A stretch of 64,000 nucleotides of DNA, from NCBI GenBank assembly GCA_963712055.1, contig CAVQGN010000003.1, positions 434,001 to 498,000 on the forward strand, written 5' to 3'. Source of the DNA: JAHBVL01 sp963712055. Its GTDB lineage: Bacteria; Chloroflexota; Chloroflexia; Thermomicrobiales; UBA6265. Within the stretch, counting starts at the first letter, position 1. Every line of letters starts with the position of its first letter. Below the pieces are notes generated by a model that saw nothing but the letters and a program-made list of their open reading frames with translations, did no database searches and was not told the origin of the DNA. This document shows positions 1 through 8,933 of this stretch, piece by piece. Made by a program: the position numbers and the translations under genes.

Positions 1-61
1 CTAGTACCTGCCTACTATGATAGGTTCAGTGAGCCGTAGACGATTTCAAAGGAGATGCAAC

Positions 62-742
62 ATGACCGCACCAGCGACGTTCACCGGTTTCGGACCCGAG
101 GTCTTCACGTTTTTCGAAGGTCTGGAAGTTGACAACTCAAAAGCGTATTTCGAAGCCCATCGACCGATCTATCTCCATCAAATCCGCGAACCACTGGAAG
201 CCCTGCTGAATGAGGTGGCCAGCCATACCGGCGGAACAATCAAGATCTTCCGCCCAAACCGGGATATTCGATTCTCGAAGGACAAGTCGCCATACAAGAC
301 CTCGACCTATGGCGTCGTCTTTCCGGACGATTCGGCAGCAGGAATCTATGCCGCCATCGATGCGAGTGGATTTGTCACGGGAACTGGGTACTACGGCATG
401 GAAGCAGATCAACTCGAGCGGTTTCGCGAACAGGTGGCCGGATCGTCCGGTGAAGATCTGCCGGGAATTGTCGATACCGTTAAGTCCTCTGGCTTATCGA
501 TCGAAGGCAATGCGCTCAAGACCGCGCCGCGAGGCTACGCCAAGGATCATCCGCGGATCGAACTGCTCCGAATGAAAGATCTCTGGACGACTGAGCGTCT
601 CGCCGACCGAAATGCAGTCTTTACCCGGGCGCCATACGACTTGACAATGCATGCCTGGACGAGCGCGGCGCCCCTGGTCGGCTGGCTCGATCGTCACGTT
701 GGCCCCAGCGCCAGCGGGATCCGGGGCGAGAAACCGAGCTGA
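62..742 (+). CDS. DUF2461 family protein
   Basis: The product is 226 aa and resembles the DUF2461 (TIGR02453) family of bacterial and fungal proteins, whose function is not known. The family-typical N-terminus is visible, with FTGFGPEVFTFFEGLEVDNS followed by a YFEAHRP-type motif, then a conserved FRPNRDIRFSKDKSPYKT segment near residues 60-80. The start at 62 is preferred over an in-frame ATG at 17 because AAAGGAGAT lies 6 nt upstream and homology begins there. No signal peptide or membrane segment is visible. It converges with the gene at 750 with only 7 bp between the stop codons. Family assignment is from memory of the motif; the role is unknown. Confidence 0.85.
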   Translation: MTAPATFTGFGPEVFTFFEGLEVDNSKAYFEAHRPIYLHQIREPLEALLNEVASHTGGTIKIFRPNRDIRFSKDKSPYKTSTYGVVFPDDSAAGIYAAIDASGFVTGTGYYGMEADQLERFREQVAGSSGEDLPGIVDTVKSSGLSIEGNALKTAPRGYAKDHPRIELLRMKDLWTTERLADRNAVFTRAPYDLTMHAWTSAAPLVGWLDRHVGPSASGIRGEKPS

Positions 743-749
743 CCGACCG

Positions 750-1265
750 TTACTTCGGTTCTTTGCCGGTCGCGACCCGGACCATCGCTTTCCACTGCGC
801 GACTTTGCTGGAAACATTGATAACCGGTTTGACCGCTTGCTCGCTCATGAACTCGGTCGTTCCGCGCACGCGCAGCATCGTCGCATTGATTTCTTCGAGA
901 AGCGGAATCACCTGATCCTTGATCTGGATCACGAGATAGACCAGCGCAGCGGTGGTGGCCGCGAGCAGGATCGACAAGATCAAAGAAATCAGGACGATAT
1001 AGATCACGGCAATATCGCGCAAGCGCTCGAGAGCAGACTGGTCATCGCCGCCGAGTGCATACAAACCGATCGTCAGCAGAATGAACAGCAGCAGAACACC
1101 GATACCGATCAGCGCGGCATAGAGCTTGGTTTTCGAATCAACCTCTTTTTCGTCGGAGAACACCGCGTCGACCGTGTCGGTGAATTCAGCGCCAAGCCCA
1201 TGAGGAGTCGTCTCCGGCTTCTGAGTTACCTCAGTGTCTGTTGTTTCGGTCGGTTTAGAATCCAT
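750..1265 (-). CDS. Small two-helix membrane protein, DUF948-like
   Basis: The product is 171 aa. An acidic, Thr/Glu-rich N-terminus of about 45 residues precedes two hydrophobic helices (roughly residues 48-70 and 85-112). A soluble amphipathic C-terminal tail of about 55 residues follows, containing EINATMLRVRGTTEF. This layout recalls DUF948-type proteins, but the similarity is weak and no function can be assigned. It lies downstream of mnmA on the same strand with about 60 bp between, so the two could be co-transcribed. Confidence 0.65.
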   Translation of the reverse strand: MDSKPTETTDTEVTQKPETTPHGLGAEFTDTVDAVFSDEKEVDSKTKLYAALIGIGVLLLFILLTIGLYALGGDDQSALERLRDIAVIYIVLISLILSILLAATTAALVYLVIQIKDQVIPLLEEINATMLRVRGTTEFMSEQAVKPVINVSSKVAQWKAMVRVATGKEPK

Positions 1266-1324
1266 CCACGGCTCCTGGAGCTGACCTACGTCGCACGATA
1301 ACGCGTTTGTTGCTGATGAAAACT

Positions 1325-2524
1325 CTACTCGGTTCGCCGGGTCACGTGCGAGATCGTCCCCCCACCGAGGACTTCATCGCCTCGATAAAAGACGATCGCT
1401 TGCCCGGGAGCGGCAATTGGCCCTTCGTCCAGAAACCGCACCGAAACCTCAATCGAAGACTCAGGCGCGATCACCGAACGAGTTGGACGCCCACGATAGC
1501 GGACCGATGCCTCGCATTCAATGGGTTCGATCGGCCACTGCCCGCTCGTAAACGAAACGTCATCAGAGCGCAGCGAATGGGCAATTGCTTCCTCACGCGA
1601 GCCAACGACGAGCTGGTTCTGTCCAGTATCTAGATGCAGCACAAAGAGCGGTTTTTCGCGGGGAATACCAATCCCGCGGCGTTGCCCGATCGTGTGACGC
1701 ACCAGTCCCTGGTGCTGCCCGATCGTTGCGCCCGCCGTATCGACAATGTTCCCGGGCTTGGTCACATCGGGACGGCGTTCGGCCACGAACTCGGCATAGG
1801 ACCTGTCGCCGACAAAGCATATTTCCTGACTTTCAGGCTTATCCGCTACCGGCAGATCGAAATGGCGGGCGATCTCGCGGACTTCCGGTTTCGTCAGTTC
1901 ACCCAGGGGAAACCGGATGAATCCCATCTGATCCTGGTTGAGCGTGTAGAGCACGTAGCTCTGGTCCTTGCGCTCATCGACAGCCCGAAAAAGGCGATGG
2001 CGTTCACTCTCACCGGGCTGCGCATGCTCGATCCGGGCATAGTGACCGGTGGCGAGACAGTCGGCGCCCAGCGCCCGTGCCCGCTCCACCAGGTGCCGGA
2101 ACTTGACATGTCGGTTGCATTCGAGGCAGGGATTCGGTGTCCGCCCAGCCGCGTATTCATTGACGAAGCGATCGACCACCGCTTCGCTGAACTCGCTTTC
2201 CATGTTCAACGCATAAAAAGGAACGCCGATTCGAGCACAGGTCATCCGCGCGTCATCCATTGCCGGAATCCCGCAACAGGGATTGGCGCGGTGATCCGGA
2301 TCATCGGGCGAAAAGAGGCGGAGATTCATGCCAACGACCCGGTAGCCCCGTTCGCGCATGATGAGAGCCGTCACAGCGCTATCGACGCCACCACTCATGG
2401 CGACGACAACCGTTTTGCCGTGGCCATCAACGGGTCCGATCTTTCCTGCACGAATCAGATCCTGAACCGGATTCGGAGATTCGAGCGCGACCACTGGATT
2501 GAGGGTGAGGGCTGGACTCGTCAT
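1325..2524 (-). CDS. mnmA: tRNA-specific 2-thiouridylase MnmA
   Basis: MnmA makes the s2U34 modification of tRNA wobble uridines, using ATP and sulfur delivered by a persulfide relay. The 399-aa product has the PP-loop AMSGGVDSA near residues 44-52, the NPCLECNRHVKF motif with one catalytic Cys, the CLATGHYARI segment, and SQEICFVGD with the second catalytic Cys. The C-terminal TIGQRRGIG and barrel domain are complete. The start at 2524 is preferred over an ATG at 2578 because AGGTAAGA lies just upstream. It leaves an unusual N-terminal extension of about 35 residues (TSPALTLNPVV onward) before the PP-loop, longer than typical MnmA. Identification is secure; the exact start is less so. Confidence 0.95.
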   Translation of the reverse strand: MTSPALTLNPVVALESPNPVQDLIRAGKIGPVDGHGKTVVVAMSGGVDSAVTALIMRERGYRVVGMNLRLFSPDDPDHRANPCCGIPAMDDARMTCARIGVPFYALNMESEFSEAVVDRFVNEYAAGRTPNPCLECNRHVKFRHLVERARALGADCLATGHYARIEHAQPGESERHRLFRAVDERKDQSYVLYTLNQDQMGFIRFPLGELTKPEVREIARHFDLPVADKPESQEICFVGDRSYAEFVAERRPDVTKPGNIVDTAGATIGQHQGLVRHTIGQRRGIGIPREKPLFVLHLDTGQNQLVVGSREEAIAHSLRSDDVSFTSGQWPIEPIECEASVRYRGRPTRSVIAPESSIEVSVRFLDEGPIAAPGQAIVFYRGDEVLGGGTISHVTRRTE

Positions 2525-2546
2525 ACTGCTGATCTTACCTGACTCA

Positions 2547-2588
2547 CAAAAATCCGCGTTCGCATCCCGAACCGGCATGCGAACGCGG
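2547..2588 (-). terminator. Rho-independent terminator after the sortase gene
   Basis: A perfect 12-bp inverted repeat (CCGCGTTCGCAT at 2554-2565 and its complement at 2577-2588) with an 11-nt loop is followed on the minus strand by ATTTTTG. It lies directly downstream of the sortase gene and upstream of mnmA, so it should separate their transcripts. Confidence 0.85.
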
Positions 2589-2637
2589 CGCTACGATCGG
2601 TGTTTCCAGGCGCCGCCAGGAAACCTTGGAGGTCAGT

Positions 2638-3270
2638 CTATTCGCTGACAACCCGCGTGGCGCGGATCACAATCCGCTCTTCGTATTCACCGGCAGCGTA
2701 ATCAAAGGGACCACCGCAGGTAATCAATGTCAGCGTCTCGACCGGGGTCGCGCCGACGATCTCACTCTGAATGGTTTCTGGGGTCAATTCAGCGACCTTG
2801 AAGTTCCTGACCCAATCAACCTTGTACTGATAGACCACGTCATCTTTGCCTAGGACCTCGATCGTTTCACCCGGTTCGAGCTTCCAGACATTGTAGAAAA
2901 CGGCTTCACCGACATCCCAGTAATCGAGATGGCCCGCCATCACGATATTGTTCGTTTCGCCGAGACGACCTGTTTCCTTATACCAGCTGACCACAAATGG
3001 GCCAGAAGGATTCTGCATCACCCCGTCGATAATCTCCTGCTGCTCGATTGGCGCTTCGATATCGACCGACTGCACACGCAGCGCGATTGGCAAAATGCCT
3101 GGTTTGCGGTCGCCCGGAGAAGCTTCGGATGGACCAGGCCTCATCCCACCGGTTGTTGGCATTTCACCAACTTGACGCGGGCCAACCACACCCTGGGCCA
3201 AACCAGCCATAGGCATGAACGCCGAGAGCATCATGATCAGTGTCAGCAGCCCAATTACTCGTCGATTCAT
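2638..3270 (-). CDS. Class F-like sortase domain protein
   Basis: The 210-aa product has an N-terminal signal peptide or anchor (residues 1-26), a Pro/Gly-rich linker and one sortase domain. The catalytic triad is visible: His114 in MAGHLDYW, Cys185 in TLITCGG, and Arg199 in the EERIVIRA strand. The TLITCGG signature is typical of class E/F sortases of Actinobacteria and Chloroflexota, which act on the outer face of the membrane. No LPxTG-type substrate is obvious among its neighbours. It is a single gene, with GGAG upstream of the ATG and a strong terminator behind it. Transpeptidase activity is inferred from the family. Confidence 0.85.
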   Translation of the reverse strand: MNRRVIGLLTLIMMLSAFMPMAGLAQGVVGPRQVGEMPTTGGMRPGPSEASPGDRKPGILPIALRVQSVDIEAPIEQQEIIDGVMQNPSGPFVVSWYKETGRLGETNNIVMAGHLDYWDVGEAVFYNVWKLEPGETIEVLGKDDVVYQYKVDWVRNFKVAELTPETIQSEIVGATPVETLTLITCGGPFDYAAGEYEERIVIRATRVVSE

Positions 3271-3642
3271 TCGTTCGTACTCCAGTATCAGCGCAGCTCA
3301 GCGTGGGCTCATGTCCGCCCGGGCAAACCCTCTTCAGCGCTTCTAACGCACGAAGAATCTACCCCGTTTCATGCCAGCGCTCTGGCAGACCCGTCAGTAT
3401 AAAACGTACGACTCTCATCCATCGGCGGTTCTTTCTTGAACCCGACGAGATGAAACCAGAGTCCGCTCCCGCTCGTTCATGGAGGTGACGGAAACTGGGC
3501 CGCTCTTGAATGAACGGCCATCGCCATCTCGCCGACAGACACAGTATACTGTCGATGAGTCCGTACGTACGCAGTTATAGCGCGCTTTCGGACCGTTCCC
3601 CGCAATTGAACCCGCGTCCTGTCTCACAGAGAGTTCGTCTCC
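3271..3642. promoter_or_regulatory. Divergent intergenic region with a 12-bp palindrome
   Basis: This 372-bp region separates the leftward sortase gene from the rightward penicillin-binding protein gene. It holds no convincing ORF. A perfect palindrome ACAGTATACTGT lies at 3541-3552 and contains a -10-like TATACT. A second one, CGTACGTACG, lies at 3562-3571. These are candidate promoter or operator elements for the gene at 3643, but no good -35 was found at the right distance. Confidence 0.4.
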
Positions 3643-6012
3643 ATGTCCTATGGTCGGTCGTCCCGGTATCACACCCAGGGTCCATCCTTTTCGTCGAATG
3701 GAAAGGCTCCGCTGTGGCCAAAACTGCTCGGTCTGCTGATCGTGACCGTGATGGCATTGGGCGTCGGTGTCTATCTCGGTAGCGGCCAGTCTCCAGCTGA
3801 TTGGATCGATGGATTGCGACCTGCTTCGACCCAGGAACCAACCGTCGCTTTGGCGCCAGCCGCGCAATCAGCGGATCAGACCGAAACATCTGCCGATGCT
3901 GGTCCCACCAATGGAGGGGCGGCGCCCGATAGTGGCGTTTCGCTGACCGTGGCAAACCCCGAGCAGACGAAAGAGCCTGCTCCCACTGAAGAATCGCAGC
4001 CGTCAACCGATCCAGCCTCAGCGCAAGATGCGGCGTTCGCGTTTTCCGAAGCCTGGGTCAAAGGCGACTACGGCGCCATGTACGATCTCCTGGCGGCCGA
4101 AACGCAATCTGAACTCTCACGCGAGGAATTCATCAACCGCTATCTCGGCATCGTTCAGGAAGCTGGCATTTTCGATGTCGCGGTCACGCTCACCGGTGAG
4201 CAGACCTCCACTGACGAGGTTCCAGTCCGCGTCGAGCTGCAAACGACCAAGGTCGGAACCATCTCGCAGGACAATCAGATCCAGACCCGAGCCGAAGATG
4301 GCACATGGAAAGTGGTTTGGTCTCCGTCCACGATCATCGCCGGACTCGACGACGGCTGCATCGATTTCACCCAGCAATCGGCCAAACGGGGAAGCATCGT
4401 CGATCGGAACGGCGAATTACTGGCTTACGACGGCATCGTCAACGAAATCGGGATCATTCCCGGCAAACTCGAAAACGAAACCCAGACGATCGCTGCGCTT
4501 TCCAAGCTCATTGGGATGAAAACAACCGACATCAAAGCGCGATACAAAGATGCCGAACCCGAGTGGTTCATCCCGATCACCGAGGTACCCGATCCACTGG
4601 ACACCGAAATCCTGAACGGTATCTCGAACATGGCCGGGGTGGCCGTGCGTGAGAAAACATCGCGGATTTATCCGCTCGGACCAGTCGCGGCTCATATCAC
4701 TGGCTATGTCACACCGGTCAACGCAGAGGACCTCGAAGCGGATACGAACGGCAATCTGGTCGCGGGGGAGATGCTCGGGCGGGCGGGTCTCGAAGCCGCG
4801 GCCAACGACATCCTCGCCGGTAACCCGGGAGGTCGCCTCAGCATCGTCAGCTGCACCACCAGGGTCGAGCAGGAGGTCATTGCCTCCGCCCCTGGTCAGG
4901 CGCCGCAGGATATCGTCCTGACCATCGACGCGAACTTCCAGAAACAGGTCGACGCCGCGCTCGGTAACGTCACCGGCAGCGCTGTCGTGATCGAACCCGA
5001 AACGGGAGCGATCATGGCAATGGTCAGCCATCCCACCTTCGATCCCAATCTCTTCGTGAAGGGCCTGACCGACAAACAAGCCGCTGACATTTTCGACGAA
5101 ACAGCCAGACCCCTGATCAACCGTGCGACCCAGCAGGGCTATCCCACCGGTTCTATCTTCAAGGTCATAACCATGGCGGCCGGAATGGAGTATCTCGGCT
5201 ATGACGGTGGCAGCGAGATCTATTGCCCGACCGAATGGAGCATTCCGGGTACCCAGCAGATTTGGCGCGACTGGACATCGGAATACGGAGGTGGTGACCA
5301 AGGGCTTCTGAATCTGCACACCGCGCTGGTCAACTCCTGCAATACCGTCTTCTATCAACTCGGTTACGAACTCGACCGCGAAGATCAGACGCTCCTCCCC
5401 GGCATGGCCAAGGCCTTCGGTCTCGGTTCCCCAACCGGTATTCCGTATATCCAGGAAACCGGTGGTACCGTGCCTGATCCCGACTGGAAGGTCGCCGCGG
5501 TCAACGACTACTGGGCAACCGGCGATGCCATCAACCTCTCGATTGGTCAGGGGTTCCTCGAAGCGACGCCACTGCAGATGGCGAATGTCTACGCCACGAT
5601 TGCCAATGGCGGCTACCTACTCCAGCCCTATATCGTCAGCAGTTTCTTCGACCCGCTCGCGCAGACGACTACAGAGGTGGGAACGCGGACCGAGATCGCT
5701 CGAGTGCCGGTATCGGATGCCGACATCGCCGAAATTCAGAGCGCCCTCCGCGATCAGACCAGCAATTCATGGGGAGCTGGGTCGGTCACCGTGTTTGGCG
5801 ATTTCACGTGGCCGATCGCTGGCAAAACGGGAACCGCCCAGAACCAGAGCAATCTGGCCCAGAAACCTCATTCCTGGTTTGCCGCCTTCGGTCCCTACGG
5901 TGACACCCCGGAAATCACGTCAATTGTGATGGTCGAATCGAGCGGTGAAGGTGTCAGTTACGCGGCGCCAATCACCCGCACGATCTACGAGAAGTGGCTC
6001 GCCGCCGCATAA
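3643..6012 (+). CDS. Class B penicillin-binding protein with MecA_N-like domain
   Basis: This is a 789-aa peptidoglycan D,D-transpeptidase anchored in the cytoplasmic membrane. One N-terminal transmembrane helix (about residues 26-46) is followed by a Thr/Pro/Glu-rich linker, an NTF2-like MecA_N-type domain (about 125-240), a PBP dimerisation domain (about 245-420) and the transpeptidase domain. All three catalytic motifs are present: S504-x-x-K507 in TGSIFKV, S565-C-N567, and K728-T-G in GKTGTAQ. The size and the MecA_N domain resemble PbpA/PBP2a-type enzymes rather than FtsI. It is the only cell-wall synthase gene in the window. The 3' end overlaps the convergent gene at 5920 by 93 bp. Confidence 0.93.
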   Translation: MSYGRSSRYHTQGPSFSSNGKAPLWPKLLGLLIVTVMALGVGVYLGSGQSPADWIDGLRPASTQEPTVALAPAAQSADQTETSADAGPTNGGAAPDSGVSLTVANPEQTKEPAPTEESQPSTDPASAQDAAFAFSEAWVKGDYGAMYDLLAAETQSELSREEFINRYLGIVQEAGIFDVAVTLTGEQTSTDEVPVRVELQTTKVGTISQDNQIQTRAEDGTWKVVWSPSTIIAGLDDGCIDFTQQSAKRGSIVDRNGELLAYDGIVNEIGIIPGKLENETQTIAALSKLIGMKTTDIKARYKDAEPEWFIPITEVPDPLDTEILNGISNMAGVAVREKTSRIYPLGPVAAHITGYVTPVNAEDLEADTNGNLVAGEMLGRAGLEAAANDILAGNPGGRLSIVSCTTRVEQEVIASAPGQAPQDIVLTIDANFQKQVDAALGNVTGSAVVIEPETGAIMAMVSHPTFDPNLFVKGLTDKQAADIFDETARPLINRATQQGYPTGSIFKVITMAAGMEYLGYDGGSEIYCPTEWSIPGTQQIWRDWTSEYGGGDQGLLNLHTALVNSCNTVFYQLGYELDREDQTLLPGMAKAFGLGSPTGIPYIQETGGTVPDPDWKVAAVNDYWATGDAINLSIGQGFLEATPLQMANVYATIANGGYLLQPYIVSSFFDPLAQTTTEVGTRTEIARVPVSDADIAEIQSALRDQTSNSWGAGSVTVFGDFTWPIAGKTGTAQNQSNLAQKPHSWFAAFGPYGDTPEITSIVMVESSGEGVSYAAPITRTIYEKWLAAA

Positions 6013-6417
6013 GGAAAACGTCAGGCAGTGCGGATTGATCTTGACTGCTTCCCGCACGTCTTTCCGCATGGCGAGGTAGATGATCAGGATATCGATCGTC
6101 ATTGGGACCAGCGCGGTCGATAGGGTTTCGGTACCGGCAATGACGGCCATGAATGGAATCGAAAATGACAAAAACGCCATGAGGATTGTGAACGTCAGAG
6201 CCCACGGCTTGAGCGTGAGCCAACCGTAGACAACAAGTACACCAATTGCCCCAGCGAGACCGAAGAGGAAAACCCCGGCCCATTTGCCGCCCCAGAAATC
6301 GAGATCCTCGCTCCCCCAGTCAAGGACACCCAGGAACTGCAAGGATATGGTGAGATTGGTTATGGCTGAAATGGCTGCCACTGCGGCAAGCGCCAGAGTC
6401 GCGGGTGGTCGGTTCAT
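5920..6417 (-). CDS. Four-helix membrane protein of unknown function
   Basis: The 165-aa product has four predicted membrane helices (about residues 7-27, 44-64, 70-92 and 100-120), ending with AMRKDVREAVKINPH. The last roughly 30 residues lie inside the convergent PBP gene and look unlike a folded domain. The natural stop codon may therefore have been lost, leaving a read-on tail. It is not a family I can name. Hydrophobic coherence over about 120 residues supports it as a real gene. Confidence 0.6.
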   Translation of the reverse strand: MNRPPATLALAAVAAISAITNLTISLQFLGVLDWGSEDLDFWGGKWAGVFLFGLAGAIGVLVVYGWLTLKPWALTFTILMAFLSFSIPFMAVIAGTETLSTALVPMTIDILIIYLAMRKDVREAVKINPHCLTFSLCGGEPLLVDRAGDWRRVTDTFTARFDHHN

Positions 6418-6618
6418 CGGAAAGTCCGGTCCATTCTAGGGTATCCATAGTGACGGGATTAGTCGCCGCAAGGATACCCCGAATGGTCACGACTCCATCG
6501 CGAACCCGCGATGGAACCCGCTGCATTCAGTCAGCTAGAAAACAACCATGGCACAATCCGCACCAGCAGTTTCATACGATCCCCTGATCCCTCTCAACGA
6601 AGATCGCGCGTATTTCCA

Positions 6619-7581
6619 ATGACCACGCCATCGCCGTCAGGCACCAGGACCGCGCAGGCCGTGTCGCCAGCCAGGATCCACCGACGGATCCATCTCCTCG
6701 GCTGGTTGTGTGTTGGCTGCGTGGTGCTGTTCGTGGTGCTGTACTTCGTCGCCGTCGAAACCGCCTGGGGTCAACGAGCCGGAAACGCCGCTCTCGCCGG
6801 CCGACGCAATCGACCTCCGGATCTGATCGACACCAGTCTCGATCTTCTTTCAACCATCAGTGTGCTCTCACTCGCTTTCGCTGGCGGCGCCATCTGTCTG
6901 ATCGGCTTGATTCGTGGAGGCTGGCGTCTCGGTTTCGGCGTTGGAATCGTCATTCTCTTTTCCAATGTAACCACCCAGGTGCTCAAGAACGACGTGCTGA
7001 CCCGTCCGTTTCTCGTTGACGAAGGTGACATCTTCGGTTGGGGCAACAGTCTGCCGAGTGGTCATGCGACGGTCGCAATGTCGCTGGTTGTCGGGCTGGG
7101 ACTCGTTTTGCCACCACGGGTTCGCTGGCTCGGCGTGGTTCCGACCACTCTCTACGCTATTGGCATTGGTGTCGCAACGATCACCGCCGGATGGCATCGA
7201 CCGAGCGATGCTATGGCTGCCTATCTCGTGGTCGTTTTCTGGGGAGGATTGGTGGCGGCACTCCTTCTTTGGTCGAGAGACCAGGGCAGCGCCGTTCACG
7301 TGCTCGATCTCCATCTGGCCGACCGCCGCCAGGAAACCCTGCAGACCCTGGTTGCGATTGGAGCCGTGACGCTGGCCATTGCGCTCATCACTCTTCTCGG
7401 GGTGGTGCTCAACAACGCCTGGGCCACGTTGACCGAGGTCGATTTCGATATCGCCTATTTCGCCGGGATCGGTTCCGCTGCCGCCGCCGCAATTCTCACC
7501 GTGTCAGCACTCATGCTCTCCCTCGTCGGCATCGATCTGGGTGGGATCGATGAGGCAGCTGTGGAAACTGGCGCCGGTTGA
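6619..7581 (+). CDS. PAP2 superfamily phosphatase, membrane
   Basis: The 320-aa product is an integral membrane phosphatidic acid phosphatase type 2 family protein. The active-site signature is present: K-x6-RP as KNDVLTRP, PSGHA in the middle, and GWHRPSD as the third motif. About six helices carry this core, and two extra helices follow at the C-terminus. Likely substrates are phosphatidic acid, phosphatidylglycerophosphate or polyprenyl diphosphate; the sequence does not decide. The ATG at 6619 is chosen over an upstream in-frame ATG at 6511 because the intervening residues look non-coding and the Thr/Pro-rich start is followed directly by the first helix. The ribosome binding site is weak. 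Confidence 0.85.
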   Translation: MTTPSPSGTRTAQAVSPARIHRRIHLLGWLCVGCVVLFVVLYFVAVETAWGQRAGNAALAGRRNRPPDLIDTSLDLLSTISVLSLAFAGGAICLIGLIRGGWRLGFGVGIVILFSNVTTQVLKNDVLTRPFLVDEGDIFGWGNSLPSGHATVAMSLVVGLGLVLPPRVRWLGVVPTTLYAIGIGVATITAGWHRPSDAMAAYLVVVFWGGLVAALLLWSRDQGSAVHVLDLHLADRRQETLQTLVAIGAVTLAIALITLLGVVLNNAWATLTEVDFDIAYFAGIGSAAAAAILTVSALMLSLVGIDLGGIDEAAVETGAG

Positions 7582-7675
7582 GAGACCCCAGACCGGGTAT
7601 AGTCTTGCTGCACTTGATCGTGAAGTGCTAGTGAACCTGGTCCCAGTAATCGCTCGGTAGGGGAGGGCTCTCAAT

Positions 7676-8230
7676 ATGGACCATTACGAAAACAAACTGC
7701 GCCAAGCGGCCGTCGAAGTAACCGGGGACGAAAGCATCATCGACGTCGCGATGATGATGCCAAGCGGCACCATCAAGGCCCAGAGTATCGGTATGGGACT
7801 TGGTTCGGTGCTGGGAAGCGCCGGTGGAAACGCCACCGATTCATCCTGGGGCTCGCTGGTGGGAGTAGGCGGAGCGTTGATTGGCGGTTTCGTAGGCCAG
7901 GAAATGGCGAGCCAACAAGCGCAGTTGCCAGCAGATATCTGTGTTGCCGTCACGCCAACGAAGGTCTATCTTCTTGGCGACGATAAGAATCCTGCCACCT
8001 TCAATCTGTCGCCTCTGGCCGAGATCGAGCGCCGGAATCTCGGTGTATCCGTCAAGAATCACTGGGTGTATCACGAGATCGCTCTCGAAGACGCCACCAC
8101 CGGAGCAGTCATTGGTCTTGAGATACGCAAACTCAATCTCTACGACGGCAAAGCGCTGATCGAAATGTTGATGCTGGGTGGGGACAATCGGGGCACCGAA
8201 AGTGTCAACGGTCTTCCGGAACCGGCGTAG
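7676..8230 (+). CDS. Glycine-zipper protein of unknown function
   Basis: The 184-aa product has a central Gly/Ala-rich stretch (about residues 38-78) that resembles a glycine zipper or a pair of membrane-inserting helices. A beta-rich C-terminal half follows, including CVAVTPTKVYLLG and an HWVYHEIALED segment. The start is supported by GGGGAGGG about 9 nt upstream. No family is recognised with certainty. The C-terminal half looks like a PH-like or polyphosphate-type sensor fold, but that is only an impression. Confidence 0.65.
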   Translation: MDHYENKLRQAAVEVTGDESIIDVAMMMPSGTIKAQSIGMGLGSVLGSAGGNATDSSWGSLVGVGGALIGGFVGQEMASQQAQLPADICVAVTPTKVYLLGDDKNPATFNLSPLAEIERRNLGVSVKNHWVYHEIALEDATTGAVIGLEIRKLNLYDGKALIEMLMLGGDNRGTESVNGLPEPA

Positions 8231-8390
8231 CGCTTCTCGCTGCCGGACTGGTTGCCCACCGCAGACCTGTCCAGTCCCGGGGGGCATTTCACGCTTGCCA
8301 GATCAATGCCATGTTCAGTTAGTGGATTTTCGACAATGGCAGCAGAGGCAGCTGGAAGCCACTGTTTCTGATTCAACAGGAGAAGTATCA

Positions 8391-8744
8391 ATGGATATCG
8401 CGAATCTCTTTTCACTCAGCGGTCGTATCGGACGAAAGGACTACATCCTTGTTACCGGGGCGGTGATCCTGGTCGGGATCATCCTTGCAGCCCTGACAGA
8501 CGCTCAGGAACCACCGCTCTGGGTCTCGCTGGTCATGCTGGCGATCGGACTGTTGATCGGACTGCCGAATGGTTTCAAACGCCTTCACGACACCGGTCGT
8601 TCAGGCTGGTGGCTGTTGGTCAACCTGATTCCGATCGTCGGCAGCCTGATCATGCTTGTTGTGCTCTGGGTGCTTCCGGGTGACCCTCGTGCGAACCAGT
8701 ACGGTGAGCCAAACGAGGGCACTCCGTTTCCATCACTTCACTGA
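8391..8744 (+). CDS. DUF805 family membrane protein
   Basis: The 117-aa product matches the DUF805 (YhaH/YhaI) family of small inner-membrane proteins of unknown role. It opens with LFSLSGRIGRKDY, the family hallmark, has three to four membrane helices, and ends with NGFKRLHDTGRSGWW and a GDPRANQYGEP tail. The start at 8391 is supported by ACAGGAGAAG 7 nt upstream and by homology. A strong terminator follows at 8872. Confidence 0.92.
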   Translation: MDIANLFSLSGRIGRKDYILVTGAVILVGIILAALTDAQEPPLWVSLVMLAIGLLIGLPNGFKRLHDTGRSGWWLLVNLIPIVGSLIMLVVLWVLPGDPRANQYGEPNEGTPFPSLH

Positions 8745-8871
8745 TCAGGTCGAGTCTCTAGCATCGAACGTCGTGCAACGCTTGGCCATTGATGGAGGCA
8801 GTCTGCTCATCTCGAGCGCCCGCAAGCGTTGCGTTCAACTGCAAGGAAGCAGTCACGGAGCAGGATCAAGC

Positions 8872-8903
8872 GGAAAGACCCGGTCGTTTGACCGGGTCTT
8901 TCC
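8872..8903. terminator. Bidirectional terminator, 14-bp stem
   Basis: A perfect 14-bp stem (8872-8885 with 8890-8903) closes a GTTT loop. The arm ends in GGAAAG and CTTTCC, giving an A/T-rich base on both sides. It lies between the DUF805 gene and the convergent serine hydrolase gene and can serve both. Confidence 0.85.
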
Positions 8904-8933
8904 ATTTCTGCGAGCCTGTGACTCTGTTTCTCG

